Below are positions 1 through 8,370 of a DNA stretch of 64,000 nt, piece by piece. The stretch covers positions 1 through 64,000 of the forward strand of contig SAQR01000036.1 in assembly GCA_004020365.1 (NCBI GenBank), given 5' to 3'. A program made the translations under genes and the position numbers. The stretch is from Mesorhizobium sp. Lineage in GTDB: Bacteria; Pseudomonadota; Alphaproteobacteria; Rhizobiales; Rhizobiaceae. The notes beneath the pieces were generated by a model that was not told where the DNA came from, ran no database searches, and saw only the letters and a program-made list of their open reading frames with translations. The stretch's first letter is position 1. Each line of letters starts with the position of its first letter.

Positions 1-60
1 GGCATGGATCCTAGGGTCTGCGCCGCGTCGCTTCGCTCCTTGCTCCGCCCTAGGAAGACG
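1..60 (-). repeat. Dispersed intergenic repeat, copy 1
   Basis: Read on the minus strand this block has the same order of words as the block at about 41606-41660: CCTAGGGCG, AGCAAGGAGCGAAGC, CGCGCAGACCCTAGGATCCAT. CCTAGGG and CCCTAGG form its inverted ends. The two copies share the core with scattered changes, so this is a family of mobile or palindromic intergenic repeats rather than a gene. No coding capacity is seen. Confidence 0.7.
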
Positions 61-118
61 AAGTGGAGAGATGCTTCGGCCAATCGAGAATGCACGGCGT
101 TGCATAAAAACGAGAACT

Positions 119-160
119 TAAAGCGCGTCGCATGAACCCGTTCAGATGCGACGCGCTTTA
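119..160 (-). terminator. Perfect 15-bp inverted repeat, likely terminator of the next gene
   Basis: TAAAGCGCGTCGCAT at 119-133 is the exact reverse complement of 146-160, with a 12-nt loop. The right arm contains the stop codon of the membrane-protein gene at 158-697 (minus), so the hairpin forms at its mRNA 3' end. The arm also occurs in diverged form near 62255-62275, so it may be a rhizobial palindromic repeat used as a terminator. Confidence 0.6.
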
Positions 161-697
161 GAGATTCCGCTGCAGAGCAATAAGCCGTACGGCGAGCGCT
201 TCGGAACGCTGTCGCGCCTCGCCGAGAAACGCAACATGACAGTAGGCGCAGGCTGCAGTGCCCAGACCCAGCACCAGGCTGTTCTGCCATGTGAAGTCGA
301 GGATCAGCGAGAATGGCTGGCCGCTCGGTGCGGTGAATGCCGCAATCGTGCTCGCTGTTTCAGAATGGCTGCTGGACGCCATCATCAACCCGGCGAAAAG
401 CAGAGCGGCGTGGTTGGCAAGGAAGAAGAACGCGGCCGATTTTCGCGTCCGGCAAGCCATCCAGCATACAATCGATGCGGCGGTCAGGATGGCGGCATCA
501 AGGACCATTGAACCGCTGAGATAGAGGTCGACCTGCTGCCAGAACATCGTCGCCAAAGGGCGCAACTCAAGCCAGATCCGCCACAGGGCAGGGCTGGCCG
601 GATAGGTTCCGAGCAGGAACGTCGCTGCTCGCTCCCCTGCCAGAATGAGAAGAATGAGAGCCGGGAAGGCAAAAAGCAGTAGCGGCTTGCGCGTCAT
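158..697 (-). CDS. Hypothetical integral membrane protein
   Basis: About 179 residues with four strongly hydrophobic stretches (roughly residues 5-25, 55-85, 90-115 and 130-150), so it is a small inner-membrane protein. I see no catalytic motif and do not recognise a family. The start at 697 (MTRKPLLLF) is chosen because GAGGG lies just upstream. An in-frame ATG at 772 would add 25 hydrophobic residues and cannot be excluded. The stop lies inside a perfect inverted repeat that probably ends transcription. It stands alone on its strand, and its neighbour is the HlyD remnant. Confidence 0.5.
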   Translation of the reverse strand: MTRKPLLLFAFPALILLILAGERAATFLLGTYPASPALWRIWLELRPLATMFWQQVDLYLSGSMVLDAAILTAASIVCWMACRTRKSAAFFFLANHAALLFAGLMMASSSHSETASTIAAFTAPSGQPFSLILDFTWQNSLVLGLGTAACAYCHVAFLGEARQRSEALAVRLIALQRNL

Positions 698-1005
698 GTT
701 CCCTCGCCAATCGACAAGCAGAATAGACAGCAAAGATTGCGCGAGGCTTAAGGAAAGCGCCGCGAACAGCATTGATCACAGGCGCAGGCGCTTGCCGCAA
801 CCGCAGCGAGCGCCCGTTTTATGTGCCATTTTTGCTACATTCCCGAAACTTATGACCCGAATTCGGTTCTTAGCCGGCCCTAGATCAATAAACACTCACG
901 TATTCGAAGAATTTATCGGATAATTTGTCAAAGCCTCGGTGAGAAGGCTTGGCCATATAAAAGTACCGGGCAGATGGGTGGGGTAGATCGAATACGATAG
1001 TCAAA

Positions 1006-1206
1006 GTGGCCATTGGCAAGCGCCTTGGCCTCCTGATCACATTTGCGATTTCGACGATCGAACGGGATGGCAAGGCTTATCCGATCGTCCCGGGCGTGAT
1101 CTGCTCCGTCGTCATCAAGACCAGACGCAAGACGATCCTGAGTTCCCTTTTGAAGCCGATCAACAGGGCGCGTCAGGAGGCCATGAGTGAGCGCTACCTC
1201 TCCCTC
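1006..1206 (+). pseudogene. C-terminal remnant of a HlyD-family type I secretion adaptor
   Basis: The forward frame from 1006 reads ISTIERDGKAYPIVPG, then VVIKTRRKTILSSLLKPI, then RARQEAMSER. This closely follows the C-terminus of periplasmic adaptor proteins of type I secretion (LPI-PGM-V-I-TG-KTVLSYLLKP-RA--EALRER). Only the last 50-60 residues are present. There is no upstream adaptor body, and the original stop has been lost, so this is debris of a deleted gene. No ABC or TolC partner is nearby. It accounts for most of the otherwise empty stretch 773-1186. Confidence 0.55.
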
Positions 1207-1819
1207 CAGCAATACCGATCAGCGACTCCTGCCGCTCGCCAAGGAGGATTTTGGCCTGGAATTTCGAGTTGTGGCGCGTGGCGGAACACGCCGCGGGATC
1301 CGTCTGGAGCGGGCTTTTTGGATATCGCTGAAGCAGATGGCTGAGAGCCGGAAGTGCACGATCGGCATGCTCATAGATGAGATAGCCGGAGTTCAGCCAC
1401 AGAGTAGCAATCTGACATCCGCGATCCGGGTAGCCTGCATACGCGGACAGGCGAAGGAAAACGTGACGTTGAGCAAGCTCGCGTCAATAACGACAATCAA
1501 CGCCATACTGGTGGCCTGCCCCTCGCCTGCATTTGCCTTAACGTCATCGAAGAAGATCCTGACCTTCAATGCTCCGTTCCAGCAACTGGTGAAACGCCAA
1601 CTGCCTTCGGGATCAAACGATGATGCGCGGCACGACCTCAAGCTGGCGCTGGACCTCAACGTTGCCGATATTTTTGCGCGTCTCGACCTCAACGGCGAAA
1701 CTCCGGTCACCAGCGGATTTGTCATCGGCGCCGGCGAACGCCGGTACCGTGGTCAATTGAGCGCCGTGCGGGCGCCGGTGATCGAGCCGGAGCTGCTGAT
1801 TGCATTCGTCTTCGGCTAG
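1187..1819 (+). CDS. Ribbon-helix-helix (RHH_4-like) domain protein
   Basis: 210 residues with a GTG start preceded by AGGAGG at 1175-1180. Residues 20-75 (RRGIRLERAFWISLKQMAES, then IGMLIDEIAG, then NLTSAIRVACI) match the pattern of RHH_4 domain proteins: a basic strand, a helix with a conserved F/W, then a second helix ending in SA-RV. Such proteins bind DNA as dimers, often as antitoxin-like or local repressors. The C-terminal 110 residues carry a weak PAS-like stretch (ILTFNAPFQQLV) and are otherwise unassigned. The start overlaps the end of the HlyD remnant in another frame. Confidence 0.6.
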   Translation: MSATSPSSNTDQRLLPLAKEDFGLEFRVVARGGTRRGIRLERAFWISLKQMAESRKCTIGMLIDEIAGVQPQSSNLTSAIRVACIRGQAKENVTLSKLASITTINAILVACPSPAFALTSSKKILTFNAPFQQLVKRQLPSGSNDDARHDLKLALDLNVADIFARLDLNGETPVTSGFVIGAGERRYRGQLSAVRAPVIEPELLIAFVFG

Positions 1820-1914
1820 ACCGGTTCCGGCACTACTGAACGGTGAGTCCCTGCAAGACGCGTCGTATAATTTTTTCGGGATCATAGCCGGCTCGTCATC
1901 GCACTGCATTTGCC

Positions 1915-2808
1915 TCAACCCGAGAAGCGGAGCGCATCGACGAGCAGGGCGAAAGCCGGCGACGCTTGACGGCGGCTGGGATAATAGAGGTGATATCCCG
2001 GCCAGGGCGGTGACCACTCATCCAGCACCCGCATCAGGCGGCCGCTTGCCAGATGACGCTCCGCGACGTCCTCCGGCACATAGGCGAGCCCGAAACCAGC
2101 CAGCGCGGCCTCGAGAATCTCGATGGTGCCATTGAGGACGATCTGACCGTCCACCCGCACCTTCAGTTCGCGACCGTCGCGCTCGAAATCCCAGGCCCAA
2201 AGCCCGCCATTGATGGAAAAGCGCTGGTTGATGCAAACGTGGTCGGTCAGCTCCTGCGGCGTCGTTGGTGGCGGCCGCTTGGCGAAATACGATTTCGTCC
2301 CGACGACGGCGAAGCGGATGTCCGGCCCGACCCGCACCGCGATCATGTCTTTTGCAACGCGCTCTCCCATGCGCACGCCCGCGTCGAACCGTTCGGCAGC
2401 AATATCCGTGAGCGCGTTGTCGAGGAAGACCTCGACGGTGACATCGGGATAGTCGGGCAGGAGCTTCGCCAGCTTCGGCCAGATGACGGCGTTGAACGCG
2501 TGATCGCTTGCCGTGAGCCGAATGGTGCCGGCGGGCTTCTCCCGCAATTCGCTCAATGCTTCGACTTCGGCCTCGATCTCCTCAAATCGCGGGCCGATAT
2601 TGCGCAGCAGCCGCTCGCCGGCTTCTGTAGGTGAAACGCTGCGGGTCGTTCTAGTCAGCAGCCGAATGCCCAGGCGCTCTTCCAGGTCGCGAATCGTGTG
2701 GCTGAGCGTGGACTGCGAAATTCCGAGCTGCGCAGCGGCGCGCGTGAAGCTGCCCTCCCGCGCAACCGCCAGAAAGGCCAGAAGCATATCGGTTCGTCCA
2801 CGCTGCAT
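1915..2808 (-). CDS. LysR-family transcriptional regulator
   Basis: 297 residues. The N-terminal winged helix-turn-helix is typical (FLAVAREGSFTRAAAQLGIS, QSTLSHTIRDLEERLGIRLL, TRTTRSVSPTEAG; residues 10-65), followed by the periplasmic-binding-like effector domain. Family members act as tetramers and usually control a divergent operon. This gene is transcribed away from the aldehyde oxidoreductase operon 330 bp away, so that operon is the likely target. The effector is unknown. The dyad at 2837-2853 sits just upstream of its start and is a plausible autoregulatory site. Confidence 0.9.
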   Translation of the reverse strand: MQRGRTDMLLAFLAVAREGSFTRAAAQLGISQSTLSHTIRDLEERLGIRLLTRTTRSVSPTEAGERLLRNIGPRFEEIEAEVEALSELREKPAGTIRLTASDHAFNAVIWPKLAKLLPDYPDVTVEVFLDNALTDIAAERFDAGVRMGERVAKDMIAVRVGPDIRFAVVGTKSYFAKRPPPTTPQELTDHVCINQRFSINGGLWAWDFERDGRELKVRVDGQIVLNGTIEILEAALAGFGLAYVPEDVAERHLASGRLMRVLDEWSPPWPGYHLYYPSRRQASPAFALLVDALRFSG

Positions 2809-2836
2809 TTATGGCTCCTTCCCCTAAGTCTGTGCG

Positions 2837-2853
2837 GATTATACGGAATAATC
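2837..2853. promoter_or_regulatory. LysR-type operator candidate
   Basis: GATTATACGGAATAATC is a perfect 6-bp inverted repeat around a 5-bp centre and contains the T-N11-A layout of LysR sites. It lies 29 bp before the LysR start, in the 330-bp gap (2809-3139) shared with the divergent oxidoreductase operon. I saw no second clear site in the rest of the gap. Confidence 0.5.
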
Positions 2854-3139
2854 GAGCGATCGGCACACGCTCAATCGATCGCGATTGCCGAGAGCACCGC
2901 AAATCTCCCGAACGGTGGTGCGAACCCGGCTGAGCAATGACGATGAAGGAAGAACCGGCGGCAGTTCATTCGCGTCGCTGCCATTCATGGCCCCGACCGA
3001 TAGGTCCTATCGGGGAGCGGGCGCTAATCAAGGCGCCTCAAGCGTCCTAAGCTTTTAGCGTCGCACACGCAGTGTGTCTTCGGGCCGGGGGCCATCTTGG
3101 GCCGCGAATTGGCGGATCATCACGAAAGCGACAATCGAC

Positions 3140-3778
3140 ATGTCTGATAGCCAAGGAACTTCGACAGCCAGTTCGGACATAACGCGCCGGGAGCTCATGC
3201 AAGCTGCTGCTGTGACTGGCGGTGCTCTTTTGGGAGAACAACTCGTGCCCGGAGCCATATCGCCGGCGCTGGCGCAGGTTGCCGGCGCCGCGACACCGCC
3301 GCTCGATGTATCGCTGCGCATCAACGGGACGGAGCACCGGCTTTCGCTCGATCCGCGCACGACGCTGCTCGATGCGCTGCGTGAGCACCTGCATCTGACG
3401 GGCTCGAAGAAGGGCTGCGGCCTCGGCCAGTGCGGCGCCTGCACGGTGTTCATGGATGGCATGCGTGTGAAGGCGTGCCTCTCGCTCGCGGCGCTCGCCC
3501 AGGGGCGTGACATCAAAACCATCGAAGGATTGGCGCAGGGCGATGAACTCCACCCGTTGCAGACAGCCTTCATCGAGCGCGATGCCTTCCAGTGCGGCTA
3601 TTGCACGTCGGGGCAGATCATGGCCGGCGTCGCCTGCATCAGCGAAGGCCATGCCGGGTCGCCGCAGGAGATCCGCGAATGGATGAGTGGCAATCTCTGC
3701 CGTTGCGGCGCCTACGACCATATCGTCGCGGCCATCCAGGACGCGGCTGCCGTGTCCGGCTCGACGCAGGGGGGCTAA
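3140..3778 (+). CDS. Aldehyde/xanthine oxidoreductase 2Fe-2S subunit (PaoA type), Tat-exported
   Basis: 212 residues from the ATG at 3140. An upstream in-frame ATG at 3074 has no better signal. The N-terminus carries a twin-arginine motif (ITRRELMQ, residues 14-21) and a hydrophobic stretch ending at ALAQ, so the assembled enzyme is probably exported to the periplasm. Two [2Fe-2S] sites are visible: C93, C98, C101 and C113 (ferredoxin type) and C152, C155, C187 and C189. The subunit relays electrons from the molybdenum site to FAD. It is the first gene of a tight operon, 3 bp before the FAD subunit. Confidence 0.92.
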   Translation: MSDSQGTSTASSDITRRELMQAAAVTGGALLGEQLVPGAISPALAQVAGAATPPLDVSLRINGTEHRLSLDPRTTLLDALREHLHLTGSKKGCGLGQCGACTVFMDGMRVKACLSLAALAQGRDIKTIEGLAQGDELHPLQTAFIERDAFQCGYCTSGQIMAGVACISEGHAGSPQEIREWMSGNLCRCGAYDHIVAAIQDAAAVSGSTQGG

Positions 3779-3781
3779 GCC

Positions 3782-4780
3782 ATGCATCCCCTTGTGCTCG
3801 AACGTCCGCGTGATCTCTCCGCCGCACTTAGCTTCGGCGCCCAGGCCGGCCGCAATGATGCGCCGGTCGAATACATCGCCGGCGGCACCGACATGGTGCA
3901 GCTGCTGCAGGAGTATGTCCGCCGACCGGATCGGCTTGTGAGCCTGGCGGGAATTCTCGACGACGGCATCGAGATCGGTCCGCAAGGCCTGAGGCTCGGC
4001 GCCGCCGCCACGATGGCGGAGGTCGCCGCCCATCAAGCTGTGGTCGAGCAGTTCCCTCTCATCTCCCAGGCGCTGCTGAATTCGGCGAGCCCGCAGGTCC
4101 GCAACCAGGCGACCATGGGCGGCAATCTGCTTCAGCGCACACGCTGTCCCTACTTTCGCGATATCGGCTACGAGGCATGCAACAAGCGCGCGCCTGGCTC
4201 CGGTTGCGCCGCCCTGGATGGCGAGAACCGCTGGCACGCAGTGCTCGGCACGAGCGACGACTGTATCGCCGTTCACCCGTCGGACCTCGCGGTTGCCCTG
4301 GTGGCGCTCGATGCGTCGGTCGAGCTGCGAGGAACTGGCGGTGATCGTTCCGTGCCGCTCTCCGATCTCCATCGCCTTCCCCGCGATACGCCGCACCTCG
4401 AAGCCGTCCTGGAACCGGGCGAAGTGATCACCGCGATCACGGTCCCGGCCACTACGGCAGGACTGCGATCTCACTATCTCAAGGTACGCGATCGCGCCTC
4501 CTTCGAGTTCGCCGTGGTTTCGGCCGCGGTCGCAATCGAGACGGACGGCGCTCGCATCCGGCAAGCCCGGGTAGCGCTCGGCGGCGTTGGAACGAAACCC
4601 TGGCGCCTGCCGAACGTCGAGACCGCTCTCGCAGGCGCCGACTTCGAGCCAGCGGTGCTCCGCCAGGCGGCGGCGCTCGCGGCAGAAGGCACACGGGGTC
4701 GCGGCCACAACGACTTCAAGATCGAACTCATGCAACGCGCCATCGTGCGTGCGGTCGAAATAGCGGGAGCACGCCGATGA
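3782..4780 (+). CDS. Aldehyde oxidoreductase FAD-binding subunit (PaoB type)
   Basis: 332 residues of the CO dehydrogenase flavoprotein fold, with FAD-contact motifs YIAGGTDMV (about 31-39) and TMGGNLLQ (111-118). The segment RCPYFRDIGYEACNKR with PGSGCAA holds Cys at about 122, 133 and 142. It matches the extra [4Fe-4S]-binding insertion known in E. coli PaoB and absent from most xanthine dehydrogenases. It has no signal peptide of its own and would be carried out by the partner's Tat signal. Its stop overlaps the next start by 4 bp (ATGA), so translation is coupled. Confidence 0.92.
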   Translation: MHPLVLERPRDLSAALSFGAQAGRNDAPVEYIAGGTDMVQLLQEYVRRPDRLVSLAGILDDGIEIGPQGLRLGAAATMAEVAAHQAVVEQFPLISQALLNSASPQVRNQATMGGNLLQRTRCPYFRDIGYEACNKRAPGSGCAALDGENRWHAVLGTSDDCIAVHPSDLAVALVALDASVELRGTGGDRSVPLSDLHRLPRDTPHLEAVLEPGEVITAITVPATTAGLRSHYLKVRDRASFEFAVVSAAVAIETDGARIRQARVALGGVGTKPWRLPNVETALAGADFEPAVLRQAAALAAEGTRGRGHNDFKIELMQRAIVRAVEIAGARR

Positions 4781-6891
4781 CTGCCGCCTTGATCGGAAAA
4801 TCGGTCAGCCGGGTCGATGGTCGCCTGAAAGTTACCGGCGCTGCGACCTATGCCGCCGAGTTCGAGGTGCCGAACCTCGCCCATGCCGCCGTCGTCAGGA
4901 GCATTGCCGCGAACGGCCGCATTGCCATTGACACGGCGGAGGCTGAGCGGGCGCCCGGCGTAATCGCGGTTGTGACACACCGCAACGCGCCCAGGCTCGC
5001 CTACCAGCCGCATAAAGGCCTCCCCGACGCAGCCGTTGGCGAGCGCCTCCATGTGCTGCAGGACGACCGGGTGAATCATCAGGGCCAGCCGATCGCGCTG
5101 GTGGTCGCCGAGACACTTGAACAGGCGGTTCACGCGGCGGAGGTCGTGCGGGTTACCTACCGGAATGAAGCGGCGGCCACCGACATCAAAAGCGTCGATC
5201 CAGTTCTGCCCACCGGCAAACCGGCTGAGTGGGAGATACGGCGAGGCGAACCCGACAGCGCATTCGAACAAGCGGAATTCCGGGTCGACCAGACCTATGT
5301 GATCCCGCGCGAGAACCACAATCCGATCGAGATGTTCGCCACCATCGCCGCATGGGAGGGCAACAGCCTGACCCTGTGGGACAAGTCACAGTGGGTGCAC
5401 AACGTTGCCGAGGAGATCGCCGCCGTGTTCGGCATCGCTACCGACAACGTCCGTGTCATCTCGCCCTTCGTCGGCGGCGCGTTCGGCTCGGGGCTGCGCT
5501 GCTGGCCGCATGTCACGCTTGCGGCACTGGGCGCCCGTGTAGCCGGACGGCCAGTCAAGCTGTTGCTGTCGCGGCGCGAAATGTACTATGGCGTCGGCTA
5601 CCGTCCGCACACTGTGCAGCGGGCCGCGCTTGGCGCCTCCCGTGACGGCCAGCTCCAGGCCATCCGGCACGAGGGCCACCAGGAGACGTCGACCTACGAG
5701 GAGTTCACCGAGGCGCTGCTCAGCGCGACCCGGTTCCTGCACTCCTGCCCGAACGTCCACACGCGCCATCGCATCGCGCCGATGAACGTCCACACGCCGA
5801 CCTACATGCGCGCGCCAGGTGAGGCGAGCGGCGCGTATGCGCTCGAATCGGCCATGGACGAGTTGGCCGTCGCGCTGAACATGGATCCCGTCGAACTGCG
5901 GCTGCGCAACGAGCCTGATCGGGACGAATCCAAGGACCTCCCGTTCTCGAGCCGATCGACCAGGGAATGCTACCGTGCCGCCGCCGAGCGTTTCGGGTGG
6001 AGCCAAAGAACGGCTGAGCCGCGCTCCATGCGCGACGGGCGCTCGCTGATTGGCTGGGGCATGGCCAGCGCCACCTATCCGATGAACTACGCACCTGCCT
6101 CGGCCATGGCCCGACTCTTGCCGGACGGCACTGCCGAAGTGATGAGCGCAGCGAGCGACATGGGACCCGGCACATGGACATCGATGACGCAGGTCGCGGC
6201 GGACACGCTGGGCCTGCCGATCGAGCGGGTCAAGTTCACGCTTGGCGACACCCGCCTGCCGCGCGCCCCTATCCACGGCGGTTCCATGACCATGGCGAGC
6301 GTCGGCAGTGCGGTGCAGGCGGCTTGCCGCAAGGCGCGCGACGAGGCGCTGGCACGCGCCGGCGCCAATAATCTCGAAGAGGCCATGAAGCGTTCCGGCC
6401 AAATCATCGAGGCGACAGCCGACGTCACTCCCGGAGACGAGACGAAGCGGTTTTCCATGCACGCCTTTGGCGCCGTGTTCGTGGAGGTTGCCGTCGATCC
6501 CGATCTCGGCGAGACGCGCGTGCGGCGCATCGTCGGCGCCTATGGCGCCGGCCGCGTCGTCAACTCGAAGATCGCGCGCAGCCAGTGCATCGGCGGCATG
6601 ATCGGCGGCATCGGCATGGCTCTCATGGAGCACTCGGTTGTCGACCTCCGCAACGGGCGCGTCACCAATGCCAATCTCGCCGAATACGCCGTGCCGGTCC
6701 ACGCCGACGCGCCGCCTGTCATGGACGTGATCTTCGTCGACGAGCACGACCCGCACGTCAACCCGCTCGGCGTGAAAGGCCTCGGCGAGATCGCGCTGGT
6801 CGGCGTCGCGCCAGCGATCGCCAATGCCATTTTCCACGCTACCGGAAAGCGCGTCCGCCAACTGCCCATCACGCCGGACAAGCTGCTCTGA
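4777..6891 (+). CDS. Aldehyde oxidoreductase molybdenum-binding subunit (PaoC type)
   Basis: 704 residues, the usual size for PaoC or XdhB-like large subunits. It binds the molybdenum cofactor and hydroxylates aldehyde or heteroaromatic substrates. Recognisable segments are the N-terminal a/b hammerhead (SVSRVDGRLKVTGAATYAAE), the glycine loop PFVGGAFGSG, and GVKGLGEIALVG near the C-terminus. The Glu of that last motif (about residue 671) is the family's catalytic base. The substrate cannot be read from sequence. No XdhC/PaoD-type insertion chaperone is in the window, so one must act from elsewhere. Confidence 0.92.
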   Translation: MTAALIGKSVSRVDGRLKVTGAATYAAEFEVPNLAHAAVVRSIAANGRIAIDTAEAERAPGVIAVVTHRNAPRLAYQPHKGLPDAAVGERLHVLQDDRVNHQGQPIALVVAETLEQAVHAAEVVRVTYRNEAAATDIKSVDPVLPTGKPAEWEIRRGEPDSAFEQAEFRVDQTYVIPRENHNPIEMFATIAAWEGNSLTLWDKSQWVHNVAEEIAAVFGIATDNVRVISPFVGGAFGSGLRCWPHVTLAALGARVAGRPVKLLLSRREMYYGVGYRPHTVQRAALGASRDGQLQAIRHEGHQETSTYEEFTEALLSATRFLHSCPNVHTRHRIAPMNVHTPTYMRAPGEASGAYALESAMDELAVALNMDPVELRLRNEPDRDESKDLPFSSRSTRECYRAAAERFGWSQRTAEPRSMRDGRSLIGWGMASATYPMNYAPASAMARLLPDGTAEVMSAASDMGPGTWTSMTQVAADTLGLPIERVKFTLGDTRLPRAPIHGGSMTMASVGSAVQAACRKARDEALARAGANNLEEAMKRSGQIIEATADVTPGDETKRFSMHAFGAVFVEVAVDPDLGETRVRRIVGAYGAGRVVNSKIARSQCIGGMIGGIGMALMEHSVVDLRNGRVTNANLAEYAVPVHADAPPVMDVIFVDEHDPHVNPLGVKGLGEIALVGVAPAIANAIFHATGKRVRQLPITPDKLL

Positions 6892-6917
6892 TCGTCGAAA
6901 ACGAAGGGGCTTGAGAC

Positions 6918-7418
6918 ATGATCATCACCCGCAGAGGCGTCCTTGCCGCGACAAGTGCCTTCGCTGCTTTGGCTGCAGCAGGCCAGGCTGGCGCAGCTTC
7001 TGTTCAAGGAAGGAATGAGACAATGAAGATCTCTCGAGTTGGGTCACAGCCGTCCGGCCCCGGGCCGGCCGATTACTTTACCGGAGCCGTGCGCATCGAT
7101 CCGCTCTTCCAGGCGCCCGAGCCGGCCCGCGTCGGTGGCGCCAGCGTCACGTTCGAGCCTGGCGCCCGCACCGCCTGGCACACGCACTCACTCGGCCAGA
7201 CGCTGATCGTCACGGCCGGTCTCGGCCGGGTCCAGCGCGAAGGCGCGCCAGTCGAAGAAATCCGGCCAGGTGACGTCGTCTGGATTCCCCCTGGCGTGAA
7301 GCATTGGCACGGCGCGTCTGCGACCACGGCGATGACCCATCTCGCCATCCAGGAATCGCTTGGTGGCAAGCCGGTCGAATGGCTGGAGAAAGTCAGCGAC
7401 GAACAATACCGCAGCTGA
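6918..7418 (+). CDS. Cupin-domain protein with Tat-like signal
   Basis: 166 residues, 26 bp after the oxidoreductase large subunit and probably in the same operon. The N-terminus [20 protein letters not shown] ending AGA is a twin-arginine-type signal, followed by a single cupin barrel. Metal-ligand motifs are [14 protein letters not shown] and [11 protein letters not shown] shorter start at 7023 ([12 protein letters not shown]) would give the cytoplasmic form common in this family. The twin-arginine start is preferred because it places the protein in the same compartment as the enzyme. The precise reaction is unknown. Confidence 0.8.
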   Translation: MIITRRGVLAATSAFAALAAAGQAGAASVQGRNETMKISRVGSQPSGPGPADYFTGAVRIDPLFQAPEPARVGGASVTFEPGARTAWHTHSLGQTLIVTAGLGRVQREGAPVEEIRPGDVVWIPPGVKHWHGASATTAMTHLAIQESLGGKPVEWLEKVSDEQYRS

Positions 7419-7586
7419 ACGCTGGCGGCACCCGGCGTCTCGTGCAGGGCAGGGTCTCGCTGCTCCGAATTTTGGCGGGCACGCTGCCAACTCACCGATG
7501 AGGCATTCCGACTCGGCACCGATCGCGGTTGCGCCTGCGCTCGTGCGGGCGTGAATATCGTCGGCACCGATCCGCGCAATGAGTGC

Positions 7587-7617
7587 TTGACCTCAAGTTA
7601 ACTTGAGCTTGTAGCAT
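7587..7617 (+). promoter_or_regulatory. SoxR/MerR-type promoter with long spacer
   Basis: CTCAAGTTAACTTGAG (7592-7607) is a perfect 16-bp palindrome with the core of the SoxR binding site. It lies between TTGACC (-35, 7587-7592) and TAGCAT (-10, 7612-7617), which are 19 bp apart. This over-long spacer is the mark of MerR-family promoters that need the regulator to untwist the DNA. It is 30 bp before the SDR gene. No soxR gene is in the window. Confidence 0.75.
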
Positions 7618-7647
7618 TGGCTTGCATGGATCGAAGGAGCATCGGCA

Positions 7648-8370
7648 ATGCTGACGAATATAGATTTCCACGGACTTCGCGTAGCGGTCACGGGTGGCAC
7701 GTCCGGCCTCGGACTGGCGCTTGTGCGGCGGCTCGCCGCGCAGGGTGCGAGCGTTGCCTTCGTCGCACGCACTGCCGCAAACGTCGAGCGCATCGCTGAC
7801 GAGACCGGCGCACACGGCATTGTCGGCGACATCGGCAAGAAGGAAGAAATCTACCCGATCGCGTTGCAGGTCACTGCGAGCCTCGGCGGGCTCGACGTTC
7901 TGATCAACAATGCATCGAGCCTCGGGCCGGTGCCGCTTGCGCTGCTTGCCGACACCGAGTGCGAGGATCTGGAAAAAGCCCTTGCGGTCAATCTCGTCGG
8001 CGCGTTTCGGCTGACCAAAGTGCTGTTCGGTGCGCTTGCCACGTCGGCGCGCGAGGGCCGTGGCGCGCTGGTGATCAACATCTCCAGCGACGCGGCGGTG
8101 AACGCCTATCCCGGCTGGGGCGCGTATGGTGCGAGCAAGGCCGCTCTTGCCCATCTGACGGCGATCTGGGACGAGGAGGCGAAAGACGATGGCATAAGGT
8201 TCCTCGCGCTCGACCCCGGCGATATGGACACCCCGCTGCACGCGCTGGCGCTTCCTGACGCCGATCCGGCCACCTTGAAGCAACCCGATCTGGCAGCTGC
8301 CGAGATCATCGAAAAGCTGCTTGACGCGTTGCCGGCCGGCGCAGCACTGCGCGCCGGGGCACGTGGATGA
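7648..8370 (+). CDS. Short-chain dehydrogenase/reductase
   Basis: 240 residues of the classical SDR fold. The NAD(P) motif TGGTSGLG is at about 12-19, the NNASS loop at about 89-93, a Ser in NISSD near 140, and the catalytic YGASK at about 155-159. It is the first gene behind a SoxR-type promoter, so its expression should respond to redox-active compounds, and it may detoxify quinones or carbonyls. It overlaps the next gene by 4 bp (ATGA). The substrate is not predictable. Confidence 0.9.
   Translation: MLTNIDFHGLRVAVTGGTSGLGLALVRRLAAQGASVAFVARTAANVERIADETGAHGIVGDIGKKEEIYPIALQVTASLGGLDVLINNASSLGPVPLALLADTECEDLEKALAVNLVGAFRLTKVLFGALATSAREGRGALVINISSDAAVNAYPGWGAYGASKAALAHLTAIWDEEAKDDGIRFLALDPGDMDTPLHALALPDADPATLKQPDLAAAEIIEKLLDALPAGAALRAGARG

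Noticed and set aside
3047-4735. Long minus-strand open frame opposite the oxidoreductase genes
   Set aside because: It is antisense to two clear subunits, has low-complexity Arg/His/Gly-rich content and no domain. Long antisense frames are usual in this GC-rich DNA.
5386-6861. Long minus-strand open frame opposite the molybdenum subunit
   Set aside because: Its residues mirror the codon pattern of the real gene, with no recognisable motif.
7419-7586. A MerR/SoxR regulator gene on the minus strand facing the SoxR-type promoter
   Set aside because: No helix-turn-helix or Cys cluster could be read in any frame. The regulator is not encoded here.
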